Shown here: positions 15,926 to 23,460 of the stretch, piece by piece
Numbering within the stretch: position 1 is the stretch's first letter
Layout of the letters: each line of letters starts with the position of its first letter
NCBI GenBank assembly: GCA_024639085.1
Contig: JAHEJB010000013.1
Location: 1 to 35,401 of the forward strand
Reading direction: 5' to 3'
Length of the DNA stretch: 35,401 nucleotides
DNA from: Rubricoccaceae bacterium
GTDB taxonomy: Bacteria > Bacteroidota > Rhodothermia > Rhodothermales > Rubricoccaceae
Made by a program: the position numbers and the translations under genes
Notes under the pieces: model-generated
Databases searched by the model: none
Told to the model about the DNA's origin: nothing
What the model saw: only the letters and a program-made list of their open reading frames with translations

Positions 15926-16627
15926 ACCGGCACCCTTGAAGAAAAAGCGGAGGCCACCGCCATAAAATGTTAGTGCGTCGTAATCGGCATCATCTGCCCA
16001 CGGGAGACTGTTTGCACTCGGGTCGGAGCTGTCAACGGCGTCATCCGGGAAGATCAGAGAGCCGGAGCCTTCAAGGAACAGCGAAACTTGACGACCCAAC
16101 AGAATATCCAGGCCACCGCCTAGATGCGGCCCGTATCCCGCTATCCTATTGCCGCTGCGGGGATCCTCACCCTGCCCCCGAATCACTACGCCACCAAATT
16201 GAATGTAGGGGCTGACTTTCCAACCAGGTATGAGATTAAAGCGGAATAGTCCTTGCAATTGTGATACAGAGGTACCCGCATTGATCTGTCCGGCTTGCAA
16301 AGTGACTGGGCTTAGAGCGTTGGTGCGATCAAGATTGTTGTACTGCCCGTAAAAGAAACCAATGCCAAAACTAAGAGCGCGTGTAAACTGGTAGCCGATC
16401 TCGCCACCACCACCAAAGCCAAGATCACGGATCATCCACGCTAAAGAGCCAGAATCATCGCCAGCGGGCGCAGAACCAGTCCCGTCGAGTTCGCCGCCGT
16501 AGGCGATCGCTCCACCGCGAGCGGAAATGTAAAGTGTTTCGCTAGGTCGCTGAGCGCTCGCAACCGTCGTTGCAACACACAGTGCGACGATGGCAACGAG
16601 AGGCAAGAATCGAAGAGTACGTTCCAT
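15056..16627 (-). CDS. OmpA-family outer-membrane protein C with two PKD domains
   Basis: The 523-residue protein has a signal peptide (MERTLRFLPLVAIVALCVAT, cleaved near ASA-Q26) and a beta-barrel to about residue 245 (GGEIGYQF, YGPHLGGGLDI, GGGLRFFFKG). Two PKD domains follow, at about 250-325 (WNFGDGTTGSG) and 330-405 (VHFGDGSTASS). An OmpA domain runs from about 410, with Asp in GYADDQERD and Arg in SERRADEV. PKD domains probably act as a rigid spacer through the periplasm. The PKD and OmpA part is nearly identical to D, with one codon fewer (SEPSVSV versus SEPYTVSV), whereas the barrel has diverged. The ATG at 16627 is followed by a good signal peptide. It has its own promoter region and terminator. 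Confidence 0.92.
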   Translation of the reverse strand: MERTLRFLPLVAIVALCVATTVASAQRPSETLYISARGGAIAYGGELDGTGSAPAGDDSGSLAWMIRDLGFGGGGEIGYQFTRALSFGIGFFYGQYNNLDRTNALSPVTLQAGQINAGTSVSQLQGLFRFNLIPGWKVSPYIQFGGVVIRGQGEDPRSGNRIAGYGPHLGGGLDILLGRQVSLFLEGSGSLIFPDDAVDSSDPSANSLPWADDADYDALTFYGGGLRFFFKGAGVNVDVMADCSSELIVGQNGSFTASSNADASQPVSYSWNFGDGTTGSGMTALHAFSAPGSYTVSFSAEGPYNSDTDTCLVNVAEVAEAPTASCRVSPSRTDIGQTITVSGNITGSEPSVSVHFGDGSTASSLPATHNYSAPGTYLVTVTATNAAGSDSSTCTVTVLGGFCEEVAELNTVFFDYQMNSLSSEGRGRLDENIGVLSRCPDICIVIDGYADDQERDKLRLSERRADEVQAYYVANGIDASRIVSRGLGEHPDSNSKEDPGPGDRNARRSDSIPVDCSRLGGFN

Positions 16628-16791
16628 GGGGCAGAAGACGATCGAGTGATTGACGGCGGAAATGGCGTCGCTACTCGATATACCAATCTCACCAAAGCGC
16701 GTGGAGGCGGAGAACTTTGGGCAATCGAGAAAGAGCGTAGTTCACCTTTTTGATAATACTCCGTAAAACTTTATACCCCAACAAAACAGTA

Positions 16792-16823
16792 CAAAATTAT
16801 GGTTCAAGGAAGTTCGCCCTAAA
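16792..16823 (-). promoter_or_regulatory. Candidate Bacteroidota-type promoter of gene C
   Basis: On the minus strand TTTA (16820-16823), a 20-bp spacer and TAATTTTG (16792-16799) match the -33 TTTG / -7 TAnnTTTG promoter known in Bacteroidota, with an exact -7 box. It lies in an AT-rich stretch just after the gene D terminator, about 165 nt before gene C. Confidence 0.42.
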
Positions 16824-16883
16824 TCGCAACTGTCTGTGGCTTAGGACGCGAAACTGTACTGTTCCGTGTTTTATCCAAAATAG

Positions 16884-16920
16884 AAAGGGCGGCCCCGCAT
16901 GAAAGCGAGGCCGCCCTTTT
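16884..16920 (-). terminator. Terminator of OmpA-like gene D
   Basis: AAAGGGCGGCCTCGC pairs with GCGGGGCCGCCCTTT (one G.T or mismatch) around a short TTTCAT loop. The stem runs into T residues on the minus strand. It lies about 31 bp after the stop of gene D. Confidence 0.85.
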
Positions 16921-16950
16921 GATATTCAGACCGTGAGGTCCAAATCCGTC

Positions 16951-18555
16951 TTAGTTGAAGCTTCCGAGGCGGGAGCAGTCAACAGGGATGGAGTCGGCAC
17001 GGCGTGCGTTACGGTCGCCCGGTCCCGGATCTTCCTTCGAATTGGAGTCCGGATGCTCACCGAGGCCGCGAGCAACAATCCTGCTCTCGTCGATGCCGTT
17101 GGCGACATAGTACGCTTGTACTTCGTCAGCACGGCGCTCAGAGAGGCGCAGCTTGTCGCGCTCCTGATCGTCGGCGTAGCCGTTGATCACGACGCAGATG
17201 TTCGGACAGCGTGTGAGAACCTCGATGTTCTCGTCAAGGCGGCTACGCGCCTCGCTGCTGAGCGAGCTCATCTCGTAGTCGAAGTAGACCGTGTTCAGTT
17301 CGGTCACTTCGTCGCAGAAGGAGTCGCCGATAGTCACTGTACACGTGCTGCTGTCGCTACCGTAGGCGTTGGTCGCCGTCACTGTGACGGTGTAGGTGCC
17401 TGGGTCGCTGTAGCTATGCGTAGCGGGTAGGCTGCTGGCTGTTGCGCCGTCGCCGAAGTCTACGCTGACCGTGTAAGGCTCGGAGCCTGTGATAGTGCCC
17501 GATACCGTAACCGTCTGGCCGATGTCTGCGCGGCTTGGCGAGACGCGGCAGCTGGCCGTTGGTGCTTCGGTTACTTCAACCACGTTCACGAGACAGGTGT
17601 CTGTGTCGGAGTTGTAGGGGCCATCAGCCGTAACGGAGACGGTGTAGGAACCAGGAGCCGAGAAGGCGTGGGAGGCGGTCATACCGCTTCCGGTGGTTCC
17701 GTCGCCGAAGTTCCATGCGTAGGAGACGGGCTGTGAGGCGTCGGCGTTGCTCGAAGCCGTGAACGAGCCACTCTGGCCTACGTTCAACTCCGAAGAACAG
17801 TCTGCCATCACGTTGACGTTTACACCAGGACCCTTGAAGAAGAAGCGGAGACCGCCTCCATAAAGGTTCAGGTTGTCATAATCCGCGTCGTCACCAAAGG
17901 GAACGGTACCGCCTCCTGGATTTGAGCTGTCAACGGCGTCATCTGGGAAGACAAACGTAGTTGTTGCTTCCAGGAAGAGTGAAACCTTGCGGCCCAACTG
18001 CAGATCAAGGCCACCTCCCAATAGAGGACCGTATCCAGTGATATCGCTGCCACCGGCATCAACACCCTGGCCTCGAACTACGGACGCACCAAGCTCGATG
18101 TAAGGCGTAAGCCTTGAGCTAGGCCATGGCATGTAACGGAACATCGCCTGAATCTGGCTAACATTCTCATCCGCGTTCAACTGGCAGCCTGTTCGAGGCG
18201 GCGTGTTGTTACCAGAGCATCCCGGGATGTTGGGGTTAGCGGCATCATCACGATCAAGGTTGGCATACTTGCCATACAAGTAACCGACCGCAAATCCGAG
18301 ATGCTGGTCAAACTGGTATCCGATCTCGCCGCCGAAGCCATAGCCAAGATCGCTGAAGAGCCATCCGAATTCGCTATCAGCGTCGCCGAACGAAAAGCCG
18401 GTACCGTCGAGTTCGCCGCCGTAGGCGGTCGCACCGCCTCGGAGGCCAATGAAGAGTGTATTGCTAGGGCGCTGTGCCTGGACTTCCGTCATAAAGACGA
18501 GAGTCAGCATGGCAAGACAGCCGAGCATAAATGAAGATGGTAGACGCTTGGTCAT
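16951..18555 (-). CDS. OmpA-family outer-membrane protein D with two PKD domains
   Basis: The 534-residue protein starts at ATG 18555, which is preceded by AGGAGA, an unusually clear ribosome binding site for this window; the frame extends 106 codons further upstream without likely coding sense. A signal peptide (MTKRLPSSFMLGCLAMLTLV, cleaved near VQA-Q28) precedes a beta-barrel to about residue 255. The barrel includes a cysteine-bearing loop (PGCSGNNTPPRTGCQ) absent from C. Two PKD domains (WNFGDGTTGSG, VDFGDGATASS) and an OmpA domain (GYADDQERD, SERRADEV) follow. By eye about half the barrel residues match C, but nearly all of the PKD and OmpA residues do. It probably spans from the outer membrane to peptidoglycan. 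Confidence 0.92.
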   Translation of the reverse strand: MTKRLPSSFMLGCLAMLTLVFMTEVQAQRPSNTLFIGLRGGATAYGGELDGTGFSFGDADSEFGWLFSDLGYGFGGEIGYQFDQHLGFAVGYLYGKYANLDRDDAANPNIPGCSGNNTPPRTGCQLNADENVSQIQAMFRYMPWPSSRLTPYIELGASVVRGQGVDAGGSDITGYGPLLGGGLDLQLGRKVSLFLEATTTFVFPDDAVDSSNPGGGTVPFGDDADYDNLNLYGGGLRFFFKGPGVNVNVMADCSSELNVGQSGSFTASSNADASQPVSYAWNFGDGTTGSGMTASHAFSAPGSYTVSVTADGPYNSDTDTCLVNVVEVTEAPTASCRVSPSRADIGQTVTVSGTITGSEPYTVSVDFGDGATASSLPATHSYSDPGTYTVTVTATNAYGSDSSTCTVTIGDSFCDEVTELNTVYFDYEMSSLSSEARSRLDENIEVLTRCPNICVVINGYADDQERDKLRLSERRADEVQAYYVANGIDESRIVARGLGEHPDSNSKEDPGPGDRNARRADSIPVDCSRLGSFN

Positions 18556-18712
18556 AGTCTTCTCCTTTCGGTTCTGGGGCATGGAGAGTGAGGGTAGAAG
18601 TTGTTGGCTGCTCCGTTCAGAGGACGAGGCCCATCTGAACAGGAACACGGATTCGAGTGTATCGAAAGAGACGTGAGCGCACGGTGTTTGACGCCGTTGC
18701 CCAGTATGCAAA

Positions 18713-18740
18713 ATAATACGCAGACTTGCAAAAAGAACAA
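18713..18740 (-). promoter_or_regulatory. Candidate promoter of gene D
   Basis: On the minus strand TTGTTC (18735-18740), a 16-bp spacer and TATTAT (18713-18718) form good -35/-10 boxes; the latter continues as TATTATTTTG, also close to the Bacteroidota -7 box. The leader would be about 150 nt. The 18556-18890 gap holds nothing else except the rpsT terminator candidate. Confidence 0.45.
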
Positions 18741-18840
18741 GCTGAGTCAAACGCTGAAAACACAACGCAGAACGGAAGATTTGCCCTTCAAATTTTCTGC
18801 GCAGTGCGAATTCTCTTTCTTTGTTACGCTCGGGAATGCC

Positions 18841-18879
18841 AAAAAACGAACGAGGTGGCATGGAATCGCACACGCTCGC
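18841..18879 (-). terminator. Candidate terminator of rpsT
   Basis: On the minus strand CGAGCG pairs with CGTTCG (one G.T pair) across a loop of about 20 nt, followed by a run of six T. It starts about 12 nt after the rpsT stop. The short stem makes it weaker than the other terminators here. Confidence 0.4.
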
Positions 18880-18890
18880 AGGGGGTACGC

Positions 18891-19145
18891 TTAGTCGATC
18901 GTGCTCACGAAACGCTCCAAACGGCTTTTCATGTTTGCCGCTTTATTGGGGTGGAGGAGTCGCCTCGTAGCCAGGCGATCAAGCTGAGCCTTCACCGCAT
19001 TCAGTTTCTGATCAGCGTCCTCGCGGGATGTTGTTTCGCGCAAGTCTTTGATCATCGTACGGACGCGGGCATGATGGAAACGGTTGCTCAAACGGCGTTT
19101 TGCCGATTGGCGGACTCGTTTTGCAGCTGATTTGTGCTGTGGCAT
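18891..19145 (-). CDS. rpsT: 30S ribosomal protein S20
   Basis: The 84-residue, strongly basic, helical protein matches bS20, which binds 16S rRNA early in 30S assembly. The N-terminus MPQHKSAAKRVRQSAKRRLS, the middle KDLRETTS and the C-terminal LHPNKAANMKSRLERFV are characteristic. Length is normal for the family. It is transcribed away from the M23/atp cluster, with about 250 bp between them, and is probably monocistronic. Confidence 0.96.
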   Translation of the reverse strand: MPQHKSAAKRVRQSAKRRLSNRFHHARVRTMIKDLRETTSREDADQKLNAVKAQLDRLATRRLLHPNKAANMKSRLERFVSTID

Positions 19146-19337
19146 AGGTGATATTGTGCGATCTGGTACTGCTAAAGTAAGGACGACGACCTAAAAGATC
19201 CGGCACTTCCTTGCCGTCTCGGAGTAATTCTGCTTCACTGGGGATTGTGCGGCAACGCCGTGCTAATCTGCTAATTTAGTACGCTGTCTATGCAGATACC
19301 GCGAAACAGAAGACTTTTAAAGCTTCGTCCGGCAAGT

Positions 19338-19370
19338 TTTGCGAGCAGTGAGTTGCAGAATACAGTTTTG
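19338..19370 (+). promoter_or_regulatory. Candidate Bacteroidota-type promoter of the M23-bactofilin-atp cluster
   Basis: TTTG (19338-19341), a spacer of exactly 19 bp and TACAGTTTTG (19361-19370) approximate the -33 TTTG / -7 TAnnTTTG promoter, with one extra base in the -7 box. An overlapping TTGCAG-17-TAATTG is the sigma-70-style alternative. The rest of the 19146-19394 gap shows nothing else that can be supported. Confidence 0.38.
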
Positions 19371-19394
19371 TTACCTAATTGAACGACGGACGTC

Positions 19395-20315
19395 TTGAAT
19401 CTCCTTTTCCTCCGCGACCTATTTGCCCGCTCTGGGACAACTCGTACGATTGTTCTGCTGGAGCAGGACATGATGGCCTCGCCGAGGCAGTATGAAGTGA
19501 AGCCCAAAAGCCTTCTTTATGGAATCGGAGCATTCACACTTGTATCTGTACTGCTCGTTGTTGGCGTCTTTCTATTCACACCTGTTCGCGGCTTGTTCGG
19601 AGGAACTAATCTCGAAAACTATCGCGGAATAGCTGAACTGAATGCGCGTAGAGCGGCTGCGTTTGAGGACTCCGTTGCCACCCAGTACCGCCAAATCACT
19701 CAATTGCGTGCGCTGATTACGGGAGACCTGGACAGCTTGACAACCACAGTTCCCGTCTCCGATGATCCCCTTCTTCCCGAACCTGCCGAAGCCGAGGCTG
19801 TTCTTGGCGTGACGCTGGATGAACCGCTCTCTCCAAACCAATCCGTGCACGAACAACCCGCCGTGCCGTTCCGGTGGCTGGATGTTAGTGGAGATACCGA
19901 CCCTCTGCCAGGATCTGTCGCAGAGGCTTATCTCTCCAGTCTGCGTCTCCCAGCTCTTCCTCCTGCAGAGGGTTTCTTCACACGTGGGTTCAACGCACGA
20001 CAAGGCCATTTTGGACTTGATATAGCCGTAGACGATGGATCACCCATTCGAGCGGTTGGTGATGGCTACATAGTTTTCGCAGACTGGACGCATGAAGGGG
20101 GATATGTCATTGCCGTTCAACACGCAGACGGCTACCTATCGGTTTACAAACACAACTCAAGCCTGCTAAAGAGAATCGGCGACCGCGTAGGTAGCCGTGA
20201 AACCGTTGCTCTCAGCGGAAACACAGGCGAAATTACCTCCGGGCCACACCTTCATTTTGAATTGTGGAGAAATGGCCTTGCGCAGGATCCACGGACACTA
20301 TTCGTGACGCCATAA
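19395..20315 (+). CDS. M23-family metallopeptidase, membrane-anchored
   Basis: The 306-residue protein has one N-terminal transmembrane segment (SLLYGIGAFTLVSVLLVVGVF), a periplasmic coiled or extended region, and a C-terminal LytM/M23 domain (about 190-300). The zinc ligands are present: H205 and D209 in GHFGLD and H287 in HLHFEL, with H285 next to it. M23 enzymes are peptidoglycan endopeptidases. The start is uncertain. TTG 19395 keeps the protein-like segment RDLFARSGTTRTIVLLEQD; ATG 19470 has a GGAG eight bases upstream and still includes the anchor. The bactofilin gene begins 4 bp after its stop, a known pairing in which bactofilin positions the hydrolase. Confidence 0.9.
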   Translation: MNLLFLRDLFARSGTTRTIVLLEQDMMASPRQYEVKPKSLLYGIGAFTLVSVLLVVGVFLFTPVRGLFGGTNLENYRGIAELNARRAAAFEDSVATQYRQITQLRALITGDLDSLTTTVPVSDDPLLPEPAEAEAVLGVTLDEPLSPNQSVHEQPAVPFRWLDVSGDTDPLPGSVAEAYLSSLRLPALPPAEGFFTRGFNARQGHFGLDIAVDDGSPIRAVGDGYIVFADWTHEGGYVIAVQHADGYLSVYKHNSSLLKRIGDRVGSRETVALSGNTGEITSGPHLHFELWRNGLAQDPRTLFVTP

Positions 20316-20319
20316 ATCC

Positions 20320-20853
20320 ATGAGTGTTTGGAATCGTAAGAATTTGGCCTTAACTAATCGGCCCGCCCCATCGCAAACCCCCGCACCCATGGCCAGAAAC
20401 CTGACACCAGAGTCCACATCGAATCCCGCAGAACAGCACAACATCCTGGGTAAAGACACAGTAATCGAAGGCACGCTACGTTCGAGTGGCAACGTACATA
20501 TTAGTGGTACGGTCAAAGGCAATGTAGAGGTTCAGGGGCGGACCGTTGTGATGCCCGGTGGTGCTGTGGAAGGCGAGGTTTCCTCTACTACAGCCGAAAT
20601 TGGTGGGAAGGTCCAAGGGCAGATCGCTGTTAGCGAACGCCTTGTTCTGAAATCGACTGCAGTTGTGGATGGAGATCTGCGTACCGCCAAATTGGTTATC
20701 GAAGACGGCGCTTCGTTTTCTGGACGTTGCGACATGAGCGGATCTTCCCGATCATCGCGTTCAACAGAAAAAGAAAGCCCTGGCGACGTCTCAAGACCTA
20801 CGCGAATGCTGGGAGGTAATCCAGACGCACAAAAGGATGCGGTGAAGGCCTAG
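20320..20853 (+). CDS. Bactofilin (polymer-forming cytoskeletal protein)
   Basis: The 177-residue protein has a central right-handed beta-helix bactofilin domain (about residues 40-140) with hydrophobic and glycine periodicity: TVIEGTLRSSGNVHISGTVK, then GNVEVQGRTVVMPGGAVEGE and KLVIEDGASFSGRCDM. Disordered N- and C-terminal tails flank it. Bactofilins polymerise without nucleotide on the inner face of the membrane and organise wall enzymes. It is 4 bp after the M23 gene and 5 bp before atpZ, so it is almost certainly co-transcribed with both. Confidence 0.93.
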   Translation: MSVWNRKNLALTNRPAPSQTPAPMARNLTPESTSNPAEQHNILGKDTVIEGTLRSSGNVHISGTVKGNVEVQGRTVVMPGGAVEGEVSSTTAEIGGKVQGQIAVSERLVLKSTAVVDGDLRTAKLVIEDGASFSGRCDMSGSSRSSRSTEKESPGDVSRPTRMLGGNPDAQKDAVKA

Positions 20854-20858
20854 CAAGC

Positions 20859-21260
20859 ATGGCGGACTCTTCCTCTGGTCCATCGTACGAAAAGCAAGCT
20901 CTGGACGACACCACTGGAGATACCTGGGATGAGGAAGACTCCTGGACAAGAGACGACTGGAAGAATGCAGACTGGGGAAAACCCGCCGCGCCGAGACTGA
21001 ATACAGCAAGAGCGAGTCAACCAGGCGGAATAGCTTCGTATGGCAAGGGCATGATGGATGCCGGGCCATACCTCTCGCTCGGTATGCAGATTGCTTTTGG
21101 GATGGTGTTGTTTGTCGGAATCGGATACGGTGTAGATCAATGGCTTAACTCGACACCATGGGGAATGATTGTGGGTGCCTGTGTAGGGATGATCGGCGTG
21201 TTCTATCTGGTCGTCAGAATGGCAAGAGAGGCGGACGCGGACCAGAAAGAGAAGCAATGA
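20859..21260 (+). CDS. atpZ: AtpZ/AtpI-family ATP synthase accessory protein
   Basis: The 133-residue protein has an acidic, Trp-rich N-terminus (WDEEDSWTRDDWKNADWGK) and two transmembrane helices, GPYLSLGMQIAFGMVLFVGI and MIVGACVGMIGVFYLVVRMA, separated by GYGVDQWLNSTPWG. This is the AtpZ pattern. The family is encoded upstream of F0 genes and is implicated in c-ring assembly or Mg2+ handling. Its stop overlaps the ATG of the following small frame. Confidence 0.8.
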   Translation: MADSSSGPSYEKQALDDTTGDTWDEEDSWTRDDWKNADWGKPAAPRLNTARASQPGGIASYGKGMMDAGPYLSLGMQIAFGMVLFVGIGYGVDQWLNSTPWGMIVGACVGMIGVFYLVVRMAREADADQKEKQ

Positions 21261-21451
21261 CAGCACGGCAGTTAGAACCTGCCCAGGAGTTGGTGCGGAC
21301 CGAGTTACAAAGAGCGATGCCGCCTCCTTTCTACCGGAATTCACTTACCCTTGCAGACGCCTCAATAAGGGCCGATCTAACTTTGCCGCCCTTCCGTTTG
21401 ACGTATCTCTCGATTGAGGTTCTCAACGGCTGTCTCCCTCCTTTCGCATGA
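21257..21451 (+). CDS. Small uncharacterised frame between atpZ and atpI
   Basis: A 64-codon frame starts at ATG 21257, overlapping the atpZ stop (ATGA), and ends 4 bp before the ATG of the next gene. The product (MTARQLEPAQELVRTELQRA at its start) has no membrane segment and is not recognised. Its codon use looks less biased than that of the neighbours. The tight spacing is typical of a coupled gene, but it could be a leader frame or chance. Confidence 0.3.
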   Translation: MTARQLEPAQELVRTELQRAMPPPFYRNSLTLADASIRADLTLPPFRLTYLSIEVLNGCLPPFA

Positions 21452-21455
21452 TCTG

Positions 21456-21776
21456 ATGGAAGTTGCCCTTTGGACGAGTATCGTCCTTGGCGTTCTTCTA
21501 GGGCTTGCGAACGTAGCGGCTGGCTTTCTGTCTTACAGAGTTGCCCGCAACAAGCCTCACGGGACGTTCATGGTGATCGTCTTCGGAGGGATGGTGGGAA
21601 GGATGATGCTTGTGCTTGCCTTGCTGGCCATAATCATCGTTTTCCTGCCGGTCAGTCGGGTTGGCTTTGTCGGCGCATTCTTCGCCACATTTGCGCTAGC
21701 CACGGTTGCGGAGATCATCTTGTTGCAACGCTGGGCCTCGAAGCCCTCTTCTTCCATCGAAAGCCTGCCCCGTTAA
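21456..21776 (+). CDS. atpI: ATP synthase subunit I-like membrane protein
   Basis: The 106-residue protein has four hydrophobic helices, beginning MEVALWTSIVLGVLLGLANV and including RMMLVLALLAIIIVFLPVSR and GAFFATFALATVAEIILLQR. Place and topology fit AtpI-type proteins encoded just before atpB. The frame extends to TTG 21414, but ATG 21456 starts at the first helix. AtpI aids F0 assembly and is not essential in other bacteria. Sequence similarity in this family is low, so the name leans on context. Confidence 0.7.
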   Translation: MEVALWTSIVLGVLLGLANVAAGFLSYRVARNKPHGTFMVIVFGGMVGRMMLVLALLAIIIVFLPVSRVGFVGAFFATFALATVAEIILLQRWASKPSSSIESLPR

Positions 21777-21791
21777 CGGGAGCTGAAGCCT

Positions 21792-23078
21792 GTGTTTCTT
21801 GTGCCTCGCTTGCGGACCTTACCGGCCTTCCTGCTAAGCCTTTTTGCTGTCGTGCTTCTCGCCGGACCTGTGTCCGCGCAGGGGCATGAGGATGCACAGG
21901 ATGTTGTCCACGAAGAAGAGCTTGACGCACTGCATCACTCTGCAGATGGTTTCTACCTCGACTTCACGCCCGGACCTAAGGTTCAGTTGCCGAGGATATT
22001 CGTCGTGCGAGGAGAGGATGGAGGTCTTGGCTTCAAGTTTTTTGGATCAACCACGGCGGCTGTCGAATCGGGAGAATTTGTAGCTGGTGCTGCACATGGT
22101 GAAGACCCAGAGGCACATGGTGCGCCCGATGATCACGGTGAGGCTGCTTCAACAGAATCCGCCGAAGCTCATGCCGATCCCCTTGAAGCTGGCATCGTAC
22201 CCGCGCATGGTGAGATCGTGGCTGACCTGTCTTTCACTCGACACACCATTTTTATGATGCTGGCGGCGCTGATGCTGCTCATCATCTTCCTTCCGCTTGG
22301 TGCGAAGTACCGAAAGGGCATCGGCCGAACGAGCGCCCCCAAAGGCCGCCTCCAGAACGCGATGGAAGCACTCGTCATCTACGTGCGCGAGGAGATCGCC
22401 AAGCCAACGATGGGCGACAAGTACGCCAAGTACATGCCCTACCTGCTGTCGGCGTTCTTTTTCATTCTCTTCGGCAACCTGCTCGGACTCTTTCCATTCG
22501 GCGCGACGATGACCTCCAACATTGCCGTGACGGCGGTGCTGGCCGGATTCACCTTTGTCGTTACTCAATTCGCAGGAACGAAAGATTACTGGGGGCACAT
22601 CTTCAATCCTCCCGGCGTCCCGTTTCTGGTAAAGTTCATCATGGTGCCTATTGAGTTCCTGGGCATCTTTACCAAGCCGTTTGCACTCGCCATTCGTCTA
22701 TTTGCAAACATGACGGCTGGCCACCTTGTCATCCTGAGCCTGATTGGCCTCATCTTTTCATTTGGACAGATTTTCGGTGACGCCGTCGGGTGGGGTACCT
22801 CGCTCGCGGCCGTACCGATGACGGTCTTCGTGTACTGCCTGGAGCTGCTGATCGCCTTCATTCAGGCCTACGTGTTCACCATTCTATCTGCCCTCTTTAT
22901 TGGAATGGCTGCTGCTGAGCATGAGCATCACGGGCACGACGATCATCACGACCAGACGGCGCATGAGAAAGCCGTTCAAGTCTCCAGCGGTATGTCAACT
23001 GATGGGAACGGTCAGATTTACCACGAACCTGAAAAGACAGTAGGCACCGAAGCCGTTCTGGCCCTCGCACCTGCCTGA
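21792..23078 (+). CDS. atpB: ATP synthase F0 subunit a
   Basis: The 428-residue protein forms the proton half-channels against the c-ring. It starts at GTG 21792, ten bases after GGGAG. A signal peptide (LPAFLLSLFAVVLLAGPVSA) leads a periplasmic domain of about 130 residues, a feature of Bacteroidota subunit a, with a His/Asp/Glu-rich part (AHGEDPEAHGAPDDHGEAAS). The membrane part has TM helices and the essential Arg as R302 in RLFANMTAGH, then LELLIAFIQAYVFTILSALF. An unusual His-rich tail (AEHEHHGHDDHHDQTAHEK) and about 40 further residues follow the last helix. It is much longer than E. coli AtpB (271). Confidence 0.96.
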   Translation: MFLVPRLRTLPAFLLSLFAVVLLAGPVSAQGHEDAQDVVHEEELDALHHSADGFYLDFTPGPKVQLPRIFVVRGEDGGLGFKFFGSTTAAVESGEFVAGAAHGEDPEAHGAPDDHGEAASTESAEAHADPLEAGIVPAHGEIVADLSFTRHTIFMMLAALMLLIIFLPLGAKYRKGIGRTSAPKGRLQNAMEALVIYVREEIAKPTMGDKYAKYMPYLLSAFFFILFGNLLGLFPFGATMTSNIAVTAVLAGFTFVVTQFAGTKDYWGHIFNPPGVPFLVKFIMVPIEFLGIFTKPFALAIRLFANMTAGHLVILSLIGLIFSFGQIFGDAVGWGTSLAAVPMTVFVYCLELLIAFIQAYVFTILSALFIGMAAAEHEHHGHDDHHDQTAHEKAVQVSSGMSTDGNGQIYHEPEKTVGTEAVLALAPA

Positions 23079-23189
23079 TTTTCTTCGAAGGGGCTCCACG
23101 CCGCCTTCCCCGAATATCAACAACCAGCGGGCCCCGAGTCCGTCTCCTAAACCGTCCACCGACACTTACTCACCCCAACCTCCATCATC

Positions 23190-23417
23190 ATGGATCCTGC
23201 ATCCCTCGGATATCTCGGAGCCGGTCTTGGCGCCGGTCTTGTTGCCCTCGGCGCCGGTCTCGGCATTGGCCGCCTCGCAGCTTCTGCCCTCGAAGGCGCA
23301 GCGCGTCAGCCAGAGGCCTCAGGCGATCTTCGTACCACGATGATTATCGCCGCCGCCCTTATTGAGGGTGTGGCCCTCTTCGGCCTGGTGATCTGTATCA
23401 TCCTGGCAACGGCGTAA
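23190..23417 (+). CDS. atpE: ATP synthase F0 subunit c
   Basis: This 75-residue hairpin of two transmembrane helices forms the rotor ring. Helix 1 is glycine-rich (GAGLGAGLVALGAGLGIGRL), the polar loop has ARQPE, and helix 2 has the ion-carrying E59 in AALIEGVALFG. The residues after E59 (GVALFG) and the absence of a Gln in helix 1 indicate protons and not sodium. The 110-nt leader after atpB is rich in C and A, poor in G and without a Shine-Dalgarno, suggesting an unstructured translation start. A strong hairpin follows the gene. Confidence 0.97.
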   Translation: MDPASLGYLGAGLGAGLVALGAGLGIGRLAASALEGAARQPEASGDLRTTMIIAAALIEGVALFGLVICIILATA

Positions 23418-23423
23418 CTGGTT

Positions 23424-23460
23424 CGGGGGATGGCCTCACCGGGCGTCCCCCGCTTCTTTT
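23424..23460 (+). other. Intercistronic hairpin after atpE
   Basis: CGGGGGATG (23424-23432) pairs with CGTCCCCCG (23444-23452), nine pairs including one G.T, with an 11-nt loop, followed by CTTCTTTTCG. It resembles a weak terminator or an mRNA-stabilising element 7 bp after the gene for the most abundant subunit. Confidence 0.6.
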
